Notes: a model not told the origin generated them from the letters alone. A DNA stretch of 48,423 nucleotides from Chloroflexota bacterium (GCA_009840175.1 VXOI01000059.1:1-48423), one strand, 5' to 3'; shown: positions 7,603 through 15,940, counted from the stretch's first letter. A program made the numbers and translations.

Positions 7603-8046
7603 TTGCGGAGGGTGGAGAGGAGAGATGCTATTTTCGTGGCGATATGCCTCGCCGGCATCGCCGTTGCCCTCGTGCTTGTTGGAGCGGTCAGCCATACGAT
7701 ACCCCGTCATCTGGTCCAGATTGTTCCGCTAGTCCTCGGTGCAGGCCTTGTTCTCGGTCGAAACACCTCGGCTTCCTATGCGGCGGTCGGGCTGTGCGCC
7801 TTCTGGGCCGTCATAATGGGGCTGATATGGCTCTACCTTCTGGGATTGTCCGGCGTCGTCTCCGGGACCTATTCTGCCGTCGAAATCGCCTTGACCGTGG
7901 TTATTGCGGTTTTTTCAGTATTGGGCATACTAAAGGGCACTCGCGCTGACAAACAGATTTCCGGGATGCGCGTCCCTGTCCTGATTGCCGTTGCCTTTGT
8001 GATTCAGGCCGTCGTAACGTCGGTCAGTATTCGGTTCCTGAACTGA
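7603..8046 (+). CDS. small membrane protein, unknown function
   Basis: A 147-residue protein with four predicted membrane segments (FVAICLAGIAVALVLVGAV; LVQIVPLVLGAGLVL; AVGLCAFWAVIMGLIWLYLL; IALTVVIAVFSVLGIL) and a hydrophobic tail (VLIAVAFVIQAVV). The TTG start at 7603 is weak and an in-frame GTG follows at 7612, so the start is uncertain. It lies between a VOC protein and a hydratase on the same strand. No family recognised. Confidence 0.6.
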   Translation: MRRVERRDAIFVAICLAGIAVALVLVGAVSHTIPRHLVQIVPLVLGAGLVLGRNTSASYAAVGLCAFWAVIMGLIWLYLLGLSGVVSGTYSAVEIALTVVIAVFSVLGILKGTRADKQISGMRVPVLIAVAFVIQAVVTSVSIRFLN

Positions 8047-8083
8047 GATTCAGAGAACATCAACCCACCCAGGAGGTCGAGCA

Positions 8084-8878
8084 ATGACCCAGCCGAACAA
8101 GGCCGAAAAGGCGGCCCGATTCCTGTTCGAGGCCCATCGCGACCGGCAGCCCTACCAGCCGCTGCCCGACGATATTTCACCCGCCACCATCGAGGAAGCC
8201 TACGATATGCAGGAGGCGTTTCAGTCGCTGCTGGCCCCGGAGCGCGGGGCCATCGTGGGCTACAAGATTGCGCTGACCACGCCGGTGATGCAGCGGATGG
8301 TCGGGTTTGACGCCCCCTGCGCCGGAGCGGTTTTTGAGAGCAGAGTGCATCACTCCCCGGCGTCGGTGAACGCCAGCGATTACGTCCGTCTCGGCGCGGA
8401 ATGCGAGGTCGCGGTGCGCCTGCAATCCGGCCTGCCCGCCAGCGGCGCGCCCTACGGACGGGAGGCTGTCGCGGCGGCGGTGGGCGCGCTGATGCCCGCC
8501 TTCGAGCTGGTGGACGACCGGGGCGCCGATTACAGCAACCTCTACTTCCTGGGAGTGGCCGCCGACAACGCCTGGAACGCCGGCGTGGTGCTGGGGCCGG
8601 AAAGGGCGGACTGGCAGACCCTGGACTTGGAGAACGCCAGCGGCGCAATGACCATCAACGGAGAACCCGCCGGTGAAGGCTACGGGCGCGACGTGCTGGG
8701 CCACCCGCTGGACGCGCTGGCCTGGCTGGTCAACACCCTCGCCGGACGCGGCAAGGAACTGCAAGCCGGGATGCTGGTGATGACCGGCAGCATCGTCAGC
8801 ACCAAGTTCCTCAACCCCGGTGACGAAGCCGCCTTCACCTTCGAGGGCCTGGGCGACATCCGCCTGAGTGTGGGGTGA
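8084..8878 (+). CDS. 2-keto-4-pentenoate hydratase / fumarylacetoacetase-fold enzyme
   Basis: A 264-residue protein of the MhpD-like group, which adds water to 2-hydroxy-dienoates or decarboxylates oxalocrotonate in meta-cleavage pathways. Diagnostic stretches are GYKIALTTPVMQRMVG, the metal-binding Glu region RLGAECEVAVRL, MPAFELVDDR, and the C-terminal VMTGSIVSTKFLNPGD. Length is typical. AGGAGG precedes the ATG by about 7 bp. No ring-cleavage dioxygenase lies next to it, so the in vivo pathway is unclear. Confidence 0.85.
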   Translation: MTQPNKAEKAARFLFEAHRDRQPYQPLPDDISPATIEEAYDMQEAFQSLLAPERGAIVGYKIALTTPVMQRMVGFDAPCAGAVFESRVHHSPASVNASDYVRLGAECEVAVRLQSGLPASGAPYGREAVAAAVGALMPAFELVDDRGADYSNLYFLGVAADNAWNAGVVLGPERADWQTLDLENASGAMTINGEPAGEGYGRDVLGHPLDALAWLVNTLAGRGKELQAGMLVMTGSIVSTKFLNPGDEAAFTFEGLGDIRLSVG

Positions 8879-8888
8879 TGCCGTAAGG

Positions 8889-9305
8889 TCAGCCCGCGGC
8901 CACTTCTATCGGGTCGAAGCGGCGCAGGCCGGGGATGCGGACGAAATCCTGATCGGCGCTGACGATGCCTTCCAAGTTATGATTGATGACTACGGCGGCG
9001 TGTATGGCGTCGCGGGCGGATAGGCGACGAGTTTCTGACATCAAGCGCATCGCAATCGTGATTTCGGCGGTGGTGATGGGGATGATTGTCGGGAACATTC
9101 CGAGGATGTCTTGCGCTACCCCAATGCCTCGGTCGGTTTCTCCCCGGCTGTAATAGACATACAAGATTTCTTGGAGTATCTCTGTGTCAACGCAGTAGTC
9201 CGATGAGTTGGCTTTGGCGAGTTCCATGACTCTCTTGCAAGGCTGCTGGTAGCGATGTTCGCGGCCCTCCGCATACATGGCAATGTTGGCATCCAGTAGC
9301 AACAC
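8889..9305 (-). CDS. PIN-domain toxin (VapC-like)
   Basis: A 138-residue PIN protein. Acidic residues are seen in LLLDANIAMYAE (D5), VDTEILQEILYVYY, LSARDAIHAAVVI and ISADQDFVRI-type motifs near 95-125. It starts with GTG that shares its G with the TAG stop of the antitoxin gene, a strong sign of translational coupling. A second TA pair, unrelated in antitoxin type to the first one at 596-1303. Confidence 0.8.
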   Translation of the reverse strand: MLLLDANIAMYAEGREHRYQQPCKRVMELAKANSSDYCVDTEILQEILYVYYSRGETDRGIGVAQDILGMFPTIIPITTAEITIAMRLMSETRRLSARDAIHAAVVINHNLEGIVSADQDFVRIPGLRRFDPIEVAAG

Positions 9306-9595
9306 TATTGGTCATCCTGATTCTGCCCCATTGATTTCAGGGTTCGCCATGCCATATCTCGTTCCATTTCACGCTTCAATTCCGCCCAGTCGGCTCCCCA
9401 ATCAATTGGTTCTCGAGAAGAGAAACTTCGGAACGCCTCGTGGCGCTTCTTGGCTTCTTCGGTGAAGTGGGCGCGGAACACGCTGTCGTACACCAGTTTT
9501 TCGATGCTCCATTTGGTTCCGGTGGACAGCTCTTCGAGGATTGCCATTTCCTCGTCGTCAAAGTAGACCTCTACGCAGTGCTCTTTCTCAGACAT
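9305..9595 (-). CDS. antitoxin partner of the PIN toxin
   Basis: A 96-residue protein upstream of and overlapping (1 nt) the PIN toxin gene. The first part (VEVYFDDEEMAILEELS) suggests a short strand plus helix like ribbon-helix-helix antitoxins. The tail is rich in Trp and charged residues (IDWGADWAELKREMERDMAW), fitting a toxin-binding arm. The ATG at 9595 has GGGAG upstream; the frame extends to 9661 but would overlap queA's 3' end. Assignment as antitoxin rests mainly on context. Confidence 0.65.
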   Translation of the reverse strand: MSEKEHCVEVYFDDEEMAILEELSTGTKWSIEKLVYDSVFRAHFTEEAKKRHEAFRSFSSREPIDWGADWAELKREMERDMAWRTLKSMGQNQDDQ

Positions 9596-9653
9596 ATCGT
9601 CTCCCGTGCGCCAATGGCAGCAAGTCAACTGTAACAGAGCCGATGCCTCTCGA

Positions 9654-10775
9654 CTATACAATCAGCATAGCGTCACCAAAGCTGTAGAAGCGGTACTGTT
9701 GGCGGACGGCTTCTGCGTACACCTCCAGCATCATCCGGCGGCCCGTGTCCTCCGGGCCGCCTGCGCCGTGCTGGGCGAAGGCTGAGACCAGCATCAGCAG
9801 GGTGGAGCGGGGCAGGTGGAAGTTGGTGAGCATGGCGTCCACGGCGCGGAATCGGTGTCCGGGCAGGATGTATATGCCAGCATCGCCTTCGGTTGACTCA
9901 AGGATGGCGCGGCGCTCATCCTGAGCTTGTCGAAGGGCGGCGTCTGCGGCGGCCTGCTCCAGCACACGGACGCTGGTGGTGCCCACGGCGATGGTGCGGC
10001 GGCTCTCGGCACGGGCGCGGTTGAGGGCGTCGGCGGTATCTGCGTCCAGCGAGTAGCGCTCGGTGTGGATGTGGTGCTCTGCCGGGTCTTCTCCCTGTAC
10101 CGGGCGGAAGGTGTCCAGCCCCACGTGCAGCGTAACGAAGGCGGTCTCCACCCCGGCGTCGCGGATGCGCGACAGCAGTTCCGGCGTGAAGTGCAGGCCG
10201 GCGGTGGGCGCGGCGGCGCTGCCGGGCTGGCGGGCGTAGACCGTCTGGTAGCGCTCCGGGTCGTCCAGCGCACGGCGGATGTAGGGGGGCAGGGGCGTAT
10301 GCCCCATGCCTTCAATCGCCTCTTCCGATGACAGCCGGACCGCCTTGATGCCGTTGGGACGCGACTCCAGGATTTCGACGGTCAGCGGCTCGCCCCTACC
10401 CCCACCCTCCCACTGAGGGGGAGAGATTTCTTCGGAGGGAGGCGTGATGGTCACAGTTGCGCCGGGGCGCAGGCGGCGTCCCGGTCGGGCCAGGGCTTCC
10501 CACACGCCTTCGGCTTCGCGGCGGAGGAGCAGGAACTCCACGCGCCCGCCGTTGTCGTCGCGCACTCCGAAGAGGCGGGCGGGGATGACACGGCTCTGGT
10601 TGAAGACCATCAGGTCGCCGGGGCGCAGGTGTTCCAGGATGTCAGTGAAGCGGCGATGTTCCGTCCTGCCGGTGGCGCGGTTGAGGACTAGCAGGCGTGA
10701 TGAATCGCGCGGTTCGGCCGGGGTCTGGGCAATCAGCTCCGGGGGCAGTGGGTAGTCGAAGTCGCTGGTGCGCAT
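9654..10775 (-). CDS. queA: S-adenosylmethionine:tRNA ribosyltransferase-isomerase
   Basis: QueA converts 7-aminomethyl-7-deazaguanine in tRNA to epoxyqueuosine. The start MRTSDFDYPLPPELIAQ and motifs RDSSRLLVL, GDLMVFNQSRVIPARLFG, PTAGLHFTPELL, HVGLDTFRPV, HHIHTERY, AVGTTSVRVLE and LTNFHLPRSTLLMLVSAF are diagnostic. At 373 residues it exceeds the usual 340-355. The excess is explained by two repeat-derived in-frame insertions: a family-A repeat (about residues 115-129, PPQWEGGGRGEPL) and a second repeat near residues 280-287 (RQAQDER). Both lie in regions likely to be surface loops and the frame is intact, so the enzyme is probably functional. Confidence 0.97.
   Translation of the reverse strand: MRTSDFDYPLPPELIAQTPAEPRDSSRLLVLNRATGRTEHRRFTDILEHLRPGDLMVFNQSRVIPARLFGVRDDNGGRVEFLLLRREAEGVWEALARPGRRLRPGATVTITPPSEEISPPQWEGGGRGEPLTVEILESRPNGIKAVRLSSEEAIEGMGHTPLPPYIRRALDDPERYQTVYARQPGSAAAPTAGLHFTPELLSRIRDAGVETAFVTLHVGLDTFRPVQGEDPAEHHIHTERYSLDADTADALNRARAESRRTIAVGTTSVRVLEQAAADAALRQAQDERRAILESTEGDAGIYILPGHRFRAVDAMLTNFHLPRSTLLMLVSAFAQHGAGGPEDTGRRMMLEVYAEAVRQQYRFYSFGDAMLIV
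9914..9940. repeat. family-H repeat inside queA
   Basis: Copy of the CATCCTGAGC-TTGTCGAAGG repeat, read in frame by queA as RQAQDER. Other copies are at 10857, 34311, 36180 and 36291. Confidence 0.75.
10391..10430 (+). repeat. family-A repeat inside queA
   Basis: CCCCCACCCTCCCA, short loop, then GGGGGAGAG, read in frame on the opposite strand by queA. Confidence 0.75.
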
Positions 10776-10808
10776 TCCCTTTACCCTCTGCTTGCCTGAA
10801 GCCTGGAT

Positions 10809-10848
10809 TTCACCCTCACCCTAACCCTCTCCCTCAGGGAGAGGGGAC
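10809..10848 (+). repeat. family-A palindromic repeat
   Basis: Sits between folD and queA, both on the minus strand. CACCCTCACCCTAACCC tail, then CTCTCCCTC paired with GAGGGAGAG-type arm. Confidence 0.8.
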
Positions 10849-10851
10849 AGG

Positions 10852-11757
10852 CTAATGCCCTTCGGCAAGCTCAGGATGGATGTTGATGCGGGCGGCGGTG
10901 AGGGTGTTCCTGAGCAGCATGGCGATGGTCATGGGGCCGACGCCACCGGGTACGGGGGTGATGGCTGCCGCCTTCCGAGAGACGCTCTCGAACTCCACGT
11001 CGCCCACCAGTCGGTACCCGCGCCGCGCCGAGGGGTCGGGCACCCTGTTGATGCCCACGTCAATGACTACCGCGCCCTCTTTCACCATGTCGGCGGTTAT
11101 CGCCTGGGGTTGTCCGATGGCTGCCACCACTATGTCTGCGGAGCGGGTCACCTCGGCCAGGTCGCGGGTGCGAGTGTGGCAGACCGTTACTGTCGCGTTG
11201 CCGCCGCGGGTACGCTGCATCAACAGGGCGGCCAATGGCTTGCCCACGATCTCGCTGCGCCCGCATATAGCGACGTTGGCGCCCTCGGGGTCGTGGCCGT
11301 TGCGTAGCAGCAGCTCGACAACGCCGGAGGGGGTACAGGGCGCGAAGACCGGTCGGCCTTGCAACAGCTTGCCCAGGTTGTAGGGGTGGATGCCGTCAAC
11401 GTCCTTGTCCGTGTTGATGGCCTCAATGACACGGTGGCGGTTGATTCCACCGGGAAGGGGGAGCTGCACCAGTATGCCGTGAACGCGGGGGTCTTCGTTG
11501 AACCTGCGGACATTGGCAAGGATTTCGTCCTCGGCGGCAGTAGACGGAAGATAAGCGGCGTCGCTGAACAGCCCGGCCTGCTCGCAGGCGCGGCGCTTAT
11601 TTCTGACGTAGACGGCGGACGCCGGGTCGTCGCCCACCAGCACCACGGCCAGCCCGGGGGTTACGCCGTGCTTCTCCTGCATCTCGACGACGCCATCGGC
11701 AACCTCGGCGCGTATCTCCGCCGCCAGGTCTGTGCCGGACAGAATCATGGCCGCCAC
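10852..11757 (-). CDS. folD: bifunctional methylenetetrahydrofolate dehydrogenase/cyclohydrolase
   Basis: FolD interconverts 5,10-methylene-, 5,10-methenyl- and 10-formyl-tetrahydrofolate. Diagnostic motifs: PGLAVVLVGDDPASAVYVRNK (catalytic Lys region), VHGILVQLPLPGGIN, DKDVDGIHPYNLG, FAPCTPSGVVELL, GRSEIVGKPLAALL, and PVPGGVGPMTIAMLLRNT near the C-terminus. Length (301) is normal. A GTG start with GGGAGG upstream is preferred; an ATG three codons later lacks spacing. The last residues (PELAEGH) and the stop codon come from a family-H repeat, so the native C-terminus has been replaced by repeat sequence. Confidence 0.97.
   Translation of the reverse strand: MAAMILSGTDLAAEIRAEVADGVVEMQEKHGVTPGLAVVLVGDDPASAVYVRNKRRACEQAGLFSDAAYLPSTAAEDEILANVRRFNEDPRVHGILVQLPLPGGINRHRVIEAINTDKDVDGIHPYNLGKLLQGRPVFAPCTPSGVVELLLRNGHDPEGANVAICGRSEIVGKPLAALLMQRTRGGNATVTVCHTRTRDLAEVTRSADIVVAAIGQPQAITADMVKEGAVVIDVGINRVPDPSARRGYRLVGDVEFESVSRKAAAITPVPGGVGPMTIAMLLRNTLTAARINIHPELAEGH
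10857..10880. repeat. family-H repeat forming the folD C-terminus
   Basis: CCCTTCGGCAAGCTCAGGAT on the plus strand; translated on the minus strand as the last codons of folD. Confidence 0.7.
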
Positions 11758-11916
11758 CGGCTGGCCTCCCTACATAATGGGTGCCGAAAGTTTACCACGC
11801 CGCTTAGCCGGCCAACCGGCACAGCCTGAGCGCACGGGGAAATCGCCTGCTGGTTCGGGCGGCTGGTGGTACGGTGGGCCTCGCTTTTGCCTGCCCACAG
11901 GGTGAAAAATTTTATT

Positions 11917-11950
11917 TTCCGGTCATTTCCGGTCATTTCCGGTCATTTAC
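11917..11950. repeat. 10-bp tandem repeat
   Basis: Three consecutive copies of TTTCCGGTCA plus a partial fourth. It sits in the 790-bp gene-free stretch 11758-12548, which otherwise holds only a degenerate palindrome (12049-12100) and a small mobile element (12347-12470). Confidence 0.8.
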
Positions 11951-12048
11951 GCTATTCCGGTACGCCCGCACCCCTGAGAAAGTATCCATTAGTGTCGGAT
12001 TACACCCATACATTCCGGCTATGGATGATGCCCCGTCGCGCCCCCGTT

Positions 12049-12100
12049 ATTGTCTGAATCAGGATTTCAAGGATAGCCGCCCCAATCCTGAACATCCTCC
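12049..12100. repeat. family-F palindrome, partial
   Basis: TTGTCTGAATCAGGATTTC arm followed by AATCCTGAACATCCT, a degenerate copy of the intact palindrome at 47788. Confidence 0.6.
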
Positions 12101-12346
12101 AGCGGCGAGACTCCGCCAAAGTCCCTGCCGCCGCCATAGACGGGTTGCATTTGCCACCCGTTACCAATGGTAGAGAGTGGTCACAGGACTCCGCAAGGGG
12201 CAAGTGTCAACAGATCGCGCTTCCGAATCAGGTGGTTCAAATTGCAGTTAACGACGGGTTGTGGGGAGGTTGGGTTCCCTTCGGCAGGGGGATGAGGGGT
12301 AGTTGAGGGGGTATGAAACCTATATTGGAAGGCCAGCATGAAACGG

Positions 12347-12470
12347 CAGGACGATTGCAAAGTCCAATAAGTTGTCATTCTGAGCGAAGCGAAGGGTCTC
12401 TGCGCTGAGGATAGGATTCTTCGCTCTGCTCAGAATGACAGGTAGCAACGACGACTTTGCAATCGTCCTG
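12347..12470. mobile_element. 124-bp non-autonomous element (MITE) with perfect TIRs and TSD
   Basis: Terminal inverted repeats of 18 bp are perfect: CAGGACGATTGCAAAGTC (12347-12364) against its reverse complement at 12453-12470. Both sides are flanked by the direct repeat GCATGAAACGG (12336-12346 and 12471-12481). The interior is the palindrome TGTCATTCTGAGCGAAGCG with its partner ending CAGAATGACA. It encodes nothing. The 11-bp duplication is long; IS4-type transposases make duplications of this size, but the source transposase is not in the window. Confidence 0.8.
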
Positions 12471-12548
12471 GCATGAAACGGAGCGCGCCTTGTACCCCGT
12501 TGGCGAGCGGACTTATACTGGCGGGACTTTCCCGATGAGAGACGGCGT

Positions 12549-13472
12549 ATGCGTATCTGCTCTCTGCTGCCCAGCGCGACCGAGATTGTTTTTGCCCTGG
12601 AACTGGGGGACGACCTGGTGGGCGTTTCCTATGCCTGCGACTACCCTGAGGAAGCGGCATCGCGTCCGGTGGTGAGCCACAGCCTGCGTAACATCAAGCA
12701 CCTGGACAGCGGCGAGATTGACGCCTTAGTGCAGCAGGCCCGGGCCAACAACAATCCGATGTACTGGATTGACGAGGAACTACTGGCCCGTCTGCGTCCC
12801 GACCTCATCATTACGCAGGAGCTCTGCGAGGTCTGCGCCATCGCCAGCGGTTCGGTCTTCGAGACAGCGGCGAAGGTATTGGACTATCAGCCGGAGATCT
12901 TGACCATCCGGCCCATGGGCCTGGACGACATTCTACAAAACGTCACCAACGTAGCTAACGCCGCCGGGGTGCCGGAGCGCGGGCGGGAGTTGCGCCGGTC
13001 GCTGGAAGCGAGGGTGAATCGGGTGACGGATGGCGTTCCTGCGGACAGCCAGCGCCCCCGGGTTGTCTGCCTGGACTGGCTGGACCCGCTGCGGAACACC
13101 GGGCAATGGCTGCCGGAGATTTCGGAGATGGCCGGCGGGGAGGAAGGGCTGGCTATCCCTCGGGGTCATTCCCGCGAGTTGTCTTGGGATGAGGTGCGGG
13201 AGTATGCGCCGGAGTACCTGATGATTATGCCTTGCGCCTTCGGACCGGAACGCTCCCGGCAGGAAGCGCAGGACAAGCTCACCGTACTGCCCGGGTGGGA
13301 GGATCTGCCGGCAGTGCGCGACGGACGGGCCTTCGTGTTCGACGGGCGCATCCCCAGCCGCCACGGGCCGCGAGTAGTGGACGTGCTGGAAGGGCTGGCG
13401 GAAGTGATGCACCCGGGGCAGTTCGCCGGGCTTGCGCCGCAGGGGGTGTTCGACCCGAAGCCCTTTGTCTAA
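12549..13472 (+). CDS. BtuF-like cobalamin/iron-complex-binding protein without signal peptide
   Basis: A 307-residue protein of the periplasmic-binding fold that serves B12 and siderophore ABC importers. MRICSLLPSATEIVFALELGDDLVGV and RPDLIITQELCEVCAI are typical of the BtuF/cobalamin-binding group, as are LDWLDPLRNTGQWLPEI and the C-terminal AFVFDGRIPSRHGPRVVDVLEGLAEV. There is no signal peptide or lipobox, so the product should be cytoplasmic. Such intracellular forms may bind corrinoid in the cytosol; that role is inference. The last base pair of its stop overlaps a family-D palindrome. A true BtuF lipoprotein is encoded at 45680. Confidence 0.8.
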   Translation: MRICSLLPSATEIVFALELGDDLVGVSYACDYPEEAASRPVVSHSLRNIKHLDSGEIDALVQQARANNNPMYWIDEELLARLRPDLIITQELCEVCAIASGSVFETAAKVLDYQPEILTIRPMGLDDILQNVTNVANAAGVPERGRELRRSLEARVNRVTDGVPADSQRPRVVCLDWLDPLRNTGQWLPEISEMAGGEEGLAIPRGHSRELSWDEVREYAPEYLMIMPCAFGPERSRQEAQDKLTVLPGWEDLPAVRDGRAFVFDGRIPSRHGPRVVDVLEGLAEVMHPGQFAGLAPQGVFDPKPFV

Positions 13473-13551
13473 CCACAGAGAACACAGAGGGCACAGAGGA
13501 ATTTCAAAATAATCATTAAAGATCTCTGTGCCCTCTGTGTTCTCTGTGGTT
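13471..13551. repeat. family-D long palindrome
   Basis: 28-bp arms, perfect: AACCACAGAGAACACAGAGG and on (13471-13498) against 13524-13551, separated by a 25-bp AT-rich loop. Begins at the stop codon of the preceding gene. Other copies at 25882 and 27742. Confidence 0.9.
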
Positions 13552-13599
13552 AAGTAAACCCGGTAAATCCGACCGGCGGGCTTGGGGCGTATTAGGGTT

Positions 13600-14502
13600 A
13601 TGAATGCAGCACTGTCAGCACTGAGAGAAGGACAGGGGCGCACCTGGGCGGTGACCGGGGTCGTGGCGGTGGTGGCGCTGGCGGTGGCTGTCGCGGGTGC
13701 GATGGCCGTCGGAAGCGGCGGCGGGATAGACCCGGTCAACCTGTTCGTGGAAGGGAAGCTGTCGGGGAACTCGCAGGAGTTCCTGGGCGGCCTGATTGGC
13801 GGAACGGCGCTGTTCGCCTTTGCCGCGGGTATGGCCTCTGCGGTCAACCCCTGCGGGTTCGCCATGCTCCCGGCATACCTGGGGCTGTATCTCGGCTCCA
13901 ACCTCAAGGAAGAAGAACGGCCGGGGCCGGTGGCGGCGGTGCTGCGGGGCCTGGTGGTGGGCGGCGCAGTGTCTGCCGGGTTCATCCTTCTTTTCGGGGT
14001 CGTAGGCGGAGCGGTAGGGCTGTCGGCGTCGTTTATCAGCGATCTCCTGCCCTGGCTGGGGCTGATAATCGGCGCGGCGCTGGTGGGAACCGGGGCCTGG
14101 ATGGTGGCGGGAGGCAAGCTGTACACCGGCATCGCGGCCCGCGCCGCCGACCGCCTGGGGAACCCCAACACCGTCAGCATCAAGAGCTTCTTCACCTTCG
14201 GGGTCTCCTACGGCACAGCGTCCCTGAGCTGCACCCTGCCCATCTTCATTGCCGTTGTGGGCATCGGCAGCGCCACATCTTCGCTGTTGCAGGTCATAGG
14301 CAACTTCTTCCTCTACGCCTTTGGCATGGGGCTGGTGATAATGGTGATGACGCTGGGGATGGCGATATTCAAGGGTGCGATGGTGCGTATGATGCGCCGG
14401 GCCCTGCCCTACATCCAACCCATCGCCTCCGCCTTCATGGTTATCGCCGGAGCCTACATCGTGTTCTACTGGCTGACTGTTGGGCGCGATAACCTGCTTT
14501 AG
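13600..14502 (+). CDS. ccdA: CcdA/DsbD-type transmembrane thiol-electron carrier
   Basis: A 300-residue membrane protein that should pass electrons from cytoplasmic thioredoxin to extracytoplasmic thiol proteins. It has about seven hydrophobic segments. The two redox Cys are recognisable: SAVNPCGFAMLPAYLGLYLG and YGTASLSCTLPIFIAVVG, the hallmark pair of the family. The long N-terminal part with one extra membrane segment before the NPCGF helix is slightly unusual. The ATG at 13600 is chosen over an upstream start at 13582. The next gene overlaps its last 23 bp, implying one operon with a DUF3179 lipoprotein. Confidence 0.9.
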   Translation: MNAALSALREGQGRTWAVTGVVAVVALAVAVAGAMAVGSGGGIDPVNLFVEGKLSGNSQEFLGGLIGGTALFAFAAGMASAVNPCGFAMLPAYLGLYLGSNLKEEERPGPVAAVLRGLVVGGAVSAGFILLFGVVGGAVGLSASFISDLLPWLGLIIGAALVGTGAWMVAGGKLYTGIAARAADRLGNPNTVSIKSFFTFGVSYGTASLSCTLPIFIAVVGIGSATSSLLQVIGNFFLYAFGMGLVIMVMTLGMAIFKGAMVRMMRRALPYIQPIASAFMVIAGAYIVFYWLTVGRDNLL

Positions 14503-15907
14503 CCGGAGCGGCCGGTCTGTTTCTCTCCTGTTTACTGTCGCGGCCCTGTTGAGCTTGCTGGCTCTGGCCTGCGGGGGCGGCGACGTTGCGCCAACGGTTG
14601 CGCCTGCCACCGAATCGCCGGGGGCGACTTCCGCTCCGGCACCCACGGCAGATGGAACAGCAACTTCTCGGCCCGTGTCGCAGACTGCCACGTCTGTGCC
14701 TGCGGCTACCGAGGGACGCCCTCACCCTAGCCCTCTCCCAGAGGGAGAGGGAACAGCGTCCGCACCCGCGGAAGCCCCTTCGGCAAGCGAGGAAACCCGG
14801 CCCACCGGGCCTGCGCCAATGGTCGAGCCTGACCCCAACTACGAAGACGCTCTAGACGCCGCCAGGTTCAGGACCGGCGGGTGGAAGACCGACTTCAGCC
14901 TGCACACCGTGGCCTACGACGAGTTCCTGTCGGGCGGGGTTCCCCGCGACGGCATACCGCCGCTGGACGACCCGCAGTTCGAGAGCATCGCCGACGCCGA
15001 CTCGTGGCTGGAGGACGTGCAGCCGGTGGTGTCGCTGGAGGTCAACGGACAGGCCCGCGCTTACCCGCTGGCGATACTGACCTGGCACGAAATCGCCAAT
15101 GACACCGTGGGCGGCGTGCCGGTGTCTGTGACCTTCTGTCCGCTGTGCAACTCGGCGGTGGCCTTCGACCGGAGGTTGGGCGATGTCACGCTGGACTTCG
15201 GCGTGTCGGGAAACCTGCGCCATAGCGACCTGGTGATGTGGGACCGGCAGACGGAGAGCTGGTGGCAACAGTTGACCGGCGAGGGCATTGTCGGAGTCTA
15301 TGCCGGATACCGGCTGAACCTGGTGCCGGCGCAAATAGTGTCGTGGGCAGACTTCAGGGCAGCCTTCCCCGATGCCGACGTGCTTTCCCGCGACACTGGC
15401 CACTCGCGGGACTACGGACGCAACCCGTACTACGGGTACGACCGGGTTGATCAGTCGCCGTTCCTATTCCAGGGGCGTCCCGACGACCGCCTGCTGCCGA
15501 TGGAACGGGTGGCCGCGCTGGAGCTGGACGGACAGCCGCTGGCATTCCCCTTTATGACGCTGGAGCGGGAGGGGGCGGTCAACTACGAAGCGAACGGGCG
15601 CAGCATCGTGGTGCTGTTCCAGCCCGGCACTGCATCAGCGCTGGACCAGTCGCGCATCGCCGAGTCCCGGGACGTCGGCGCCACGGGCGTGTTCGACGCT
15701 GAGCTGGACGGGCAGATGCTGACCTTCAGAGTGTCGGCGGATGGTTTCGCGGATGATCAGACCGGCTCGGTGTGGAACGTGCTGGGGCAGGCGGTGTCGG
15801 GGCCGCTGGCGGGGCAGTCGCTGACGCCCATCGTGCACGGGAACCACTTCTGGTTCGCGTGGGCAGCCTTCGCGCCGGAGACGGTGGTGTACCGGGGCGG
15901 CGAGTAG
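14480..15907 (+). CDS. DUF3179-domain lipoprotein
   Basis: A 475-residue exported lipoprotein. The signal peptide ends in a lipobox (SLLALACGGG, Cys near residue 31), followed by a Pro/Ala/Thr linker to about residue 115. The rest matches DUF3179: GIPPLDDPQFESI, YPLAILTWHEIANDTVGG, VSVTFCPLCNSAVAFDR, FGVSGNLRHSDLVMWDR, ESWWQQLTGEGIVG, then DTGHSRDYGRNPYYGYD. The CPLC pair is a likely redox or metal site, which fits co-transcription with CcdA. A family-A repeat is read in frame inside the linker as RPHPSPLPEGEG. The start (TTG at 14480) overlaps ccdA and is the only one giving a full signal sequence. Function of DUF3179 is unknown. Confidence 0.85.
   Translation: MGAITCFSRSGRSVSLLFTVAALLSLLALACGGGDVAPTVAPATESPGATSAPAPTADGTATSRPVSQTATSVPAATEGRPHPSPLPEGEGTASAPAEAPSASEETRPTGPAPMVEPDPNYEDALDAARFRTGGWKTDFSLHTVAYDEFLSGGVPRDGIPPLDDPQFESIADADSWLEDVQPVVSLEVNGQARAYPLAILTWHEIANDTVGGVPVSVTFCPLCNSAVAFDRRLGDVTLDFGVSGNLRHSDLVMWDRQTESWWQQLTGEGIVGVYAGYRLNLVPAQIVSWADFRAAFPDADVLSRDTGHSRDYGRNPYYGYDRVDQSPFLFQGRPDDRLLPMERVAALELDGQPLAFPFMTLEREGAVNYEANGRSIVVLFQPGTASALDQSRIAESRDVGATGVFDAELDGQMLTFRVSADGFADDQTGSVWNVLGQAVSGPLAGQSLTPIVHGNHFWFAWAAFAPETVVYRGGE
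14715..14752 (+). repeat. family-A repeat inside the DUF3179 gene
   Basis: GACGCCCTCACCCTAGCCC, then CTCTCCC, short loop, GGGAGAGGGA. In frame within the linker. Confidence 0.8.
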
Positions 15908-15940
15908 CTGTTTCGGAGGACCTTTCGTTTCCCTGCGTAA

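Noticed and set aside
12933-14195. 420-residue minus-strand ORF spanning two plus-strand genes
   Set aside because: It crosses a palindromic repeat and two well-supported genes; composition typical of a shadow.
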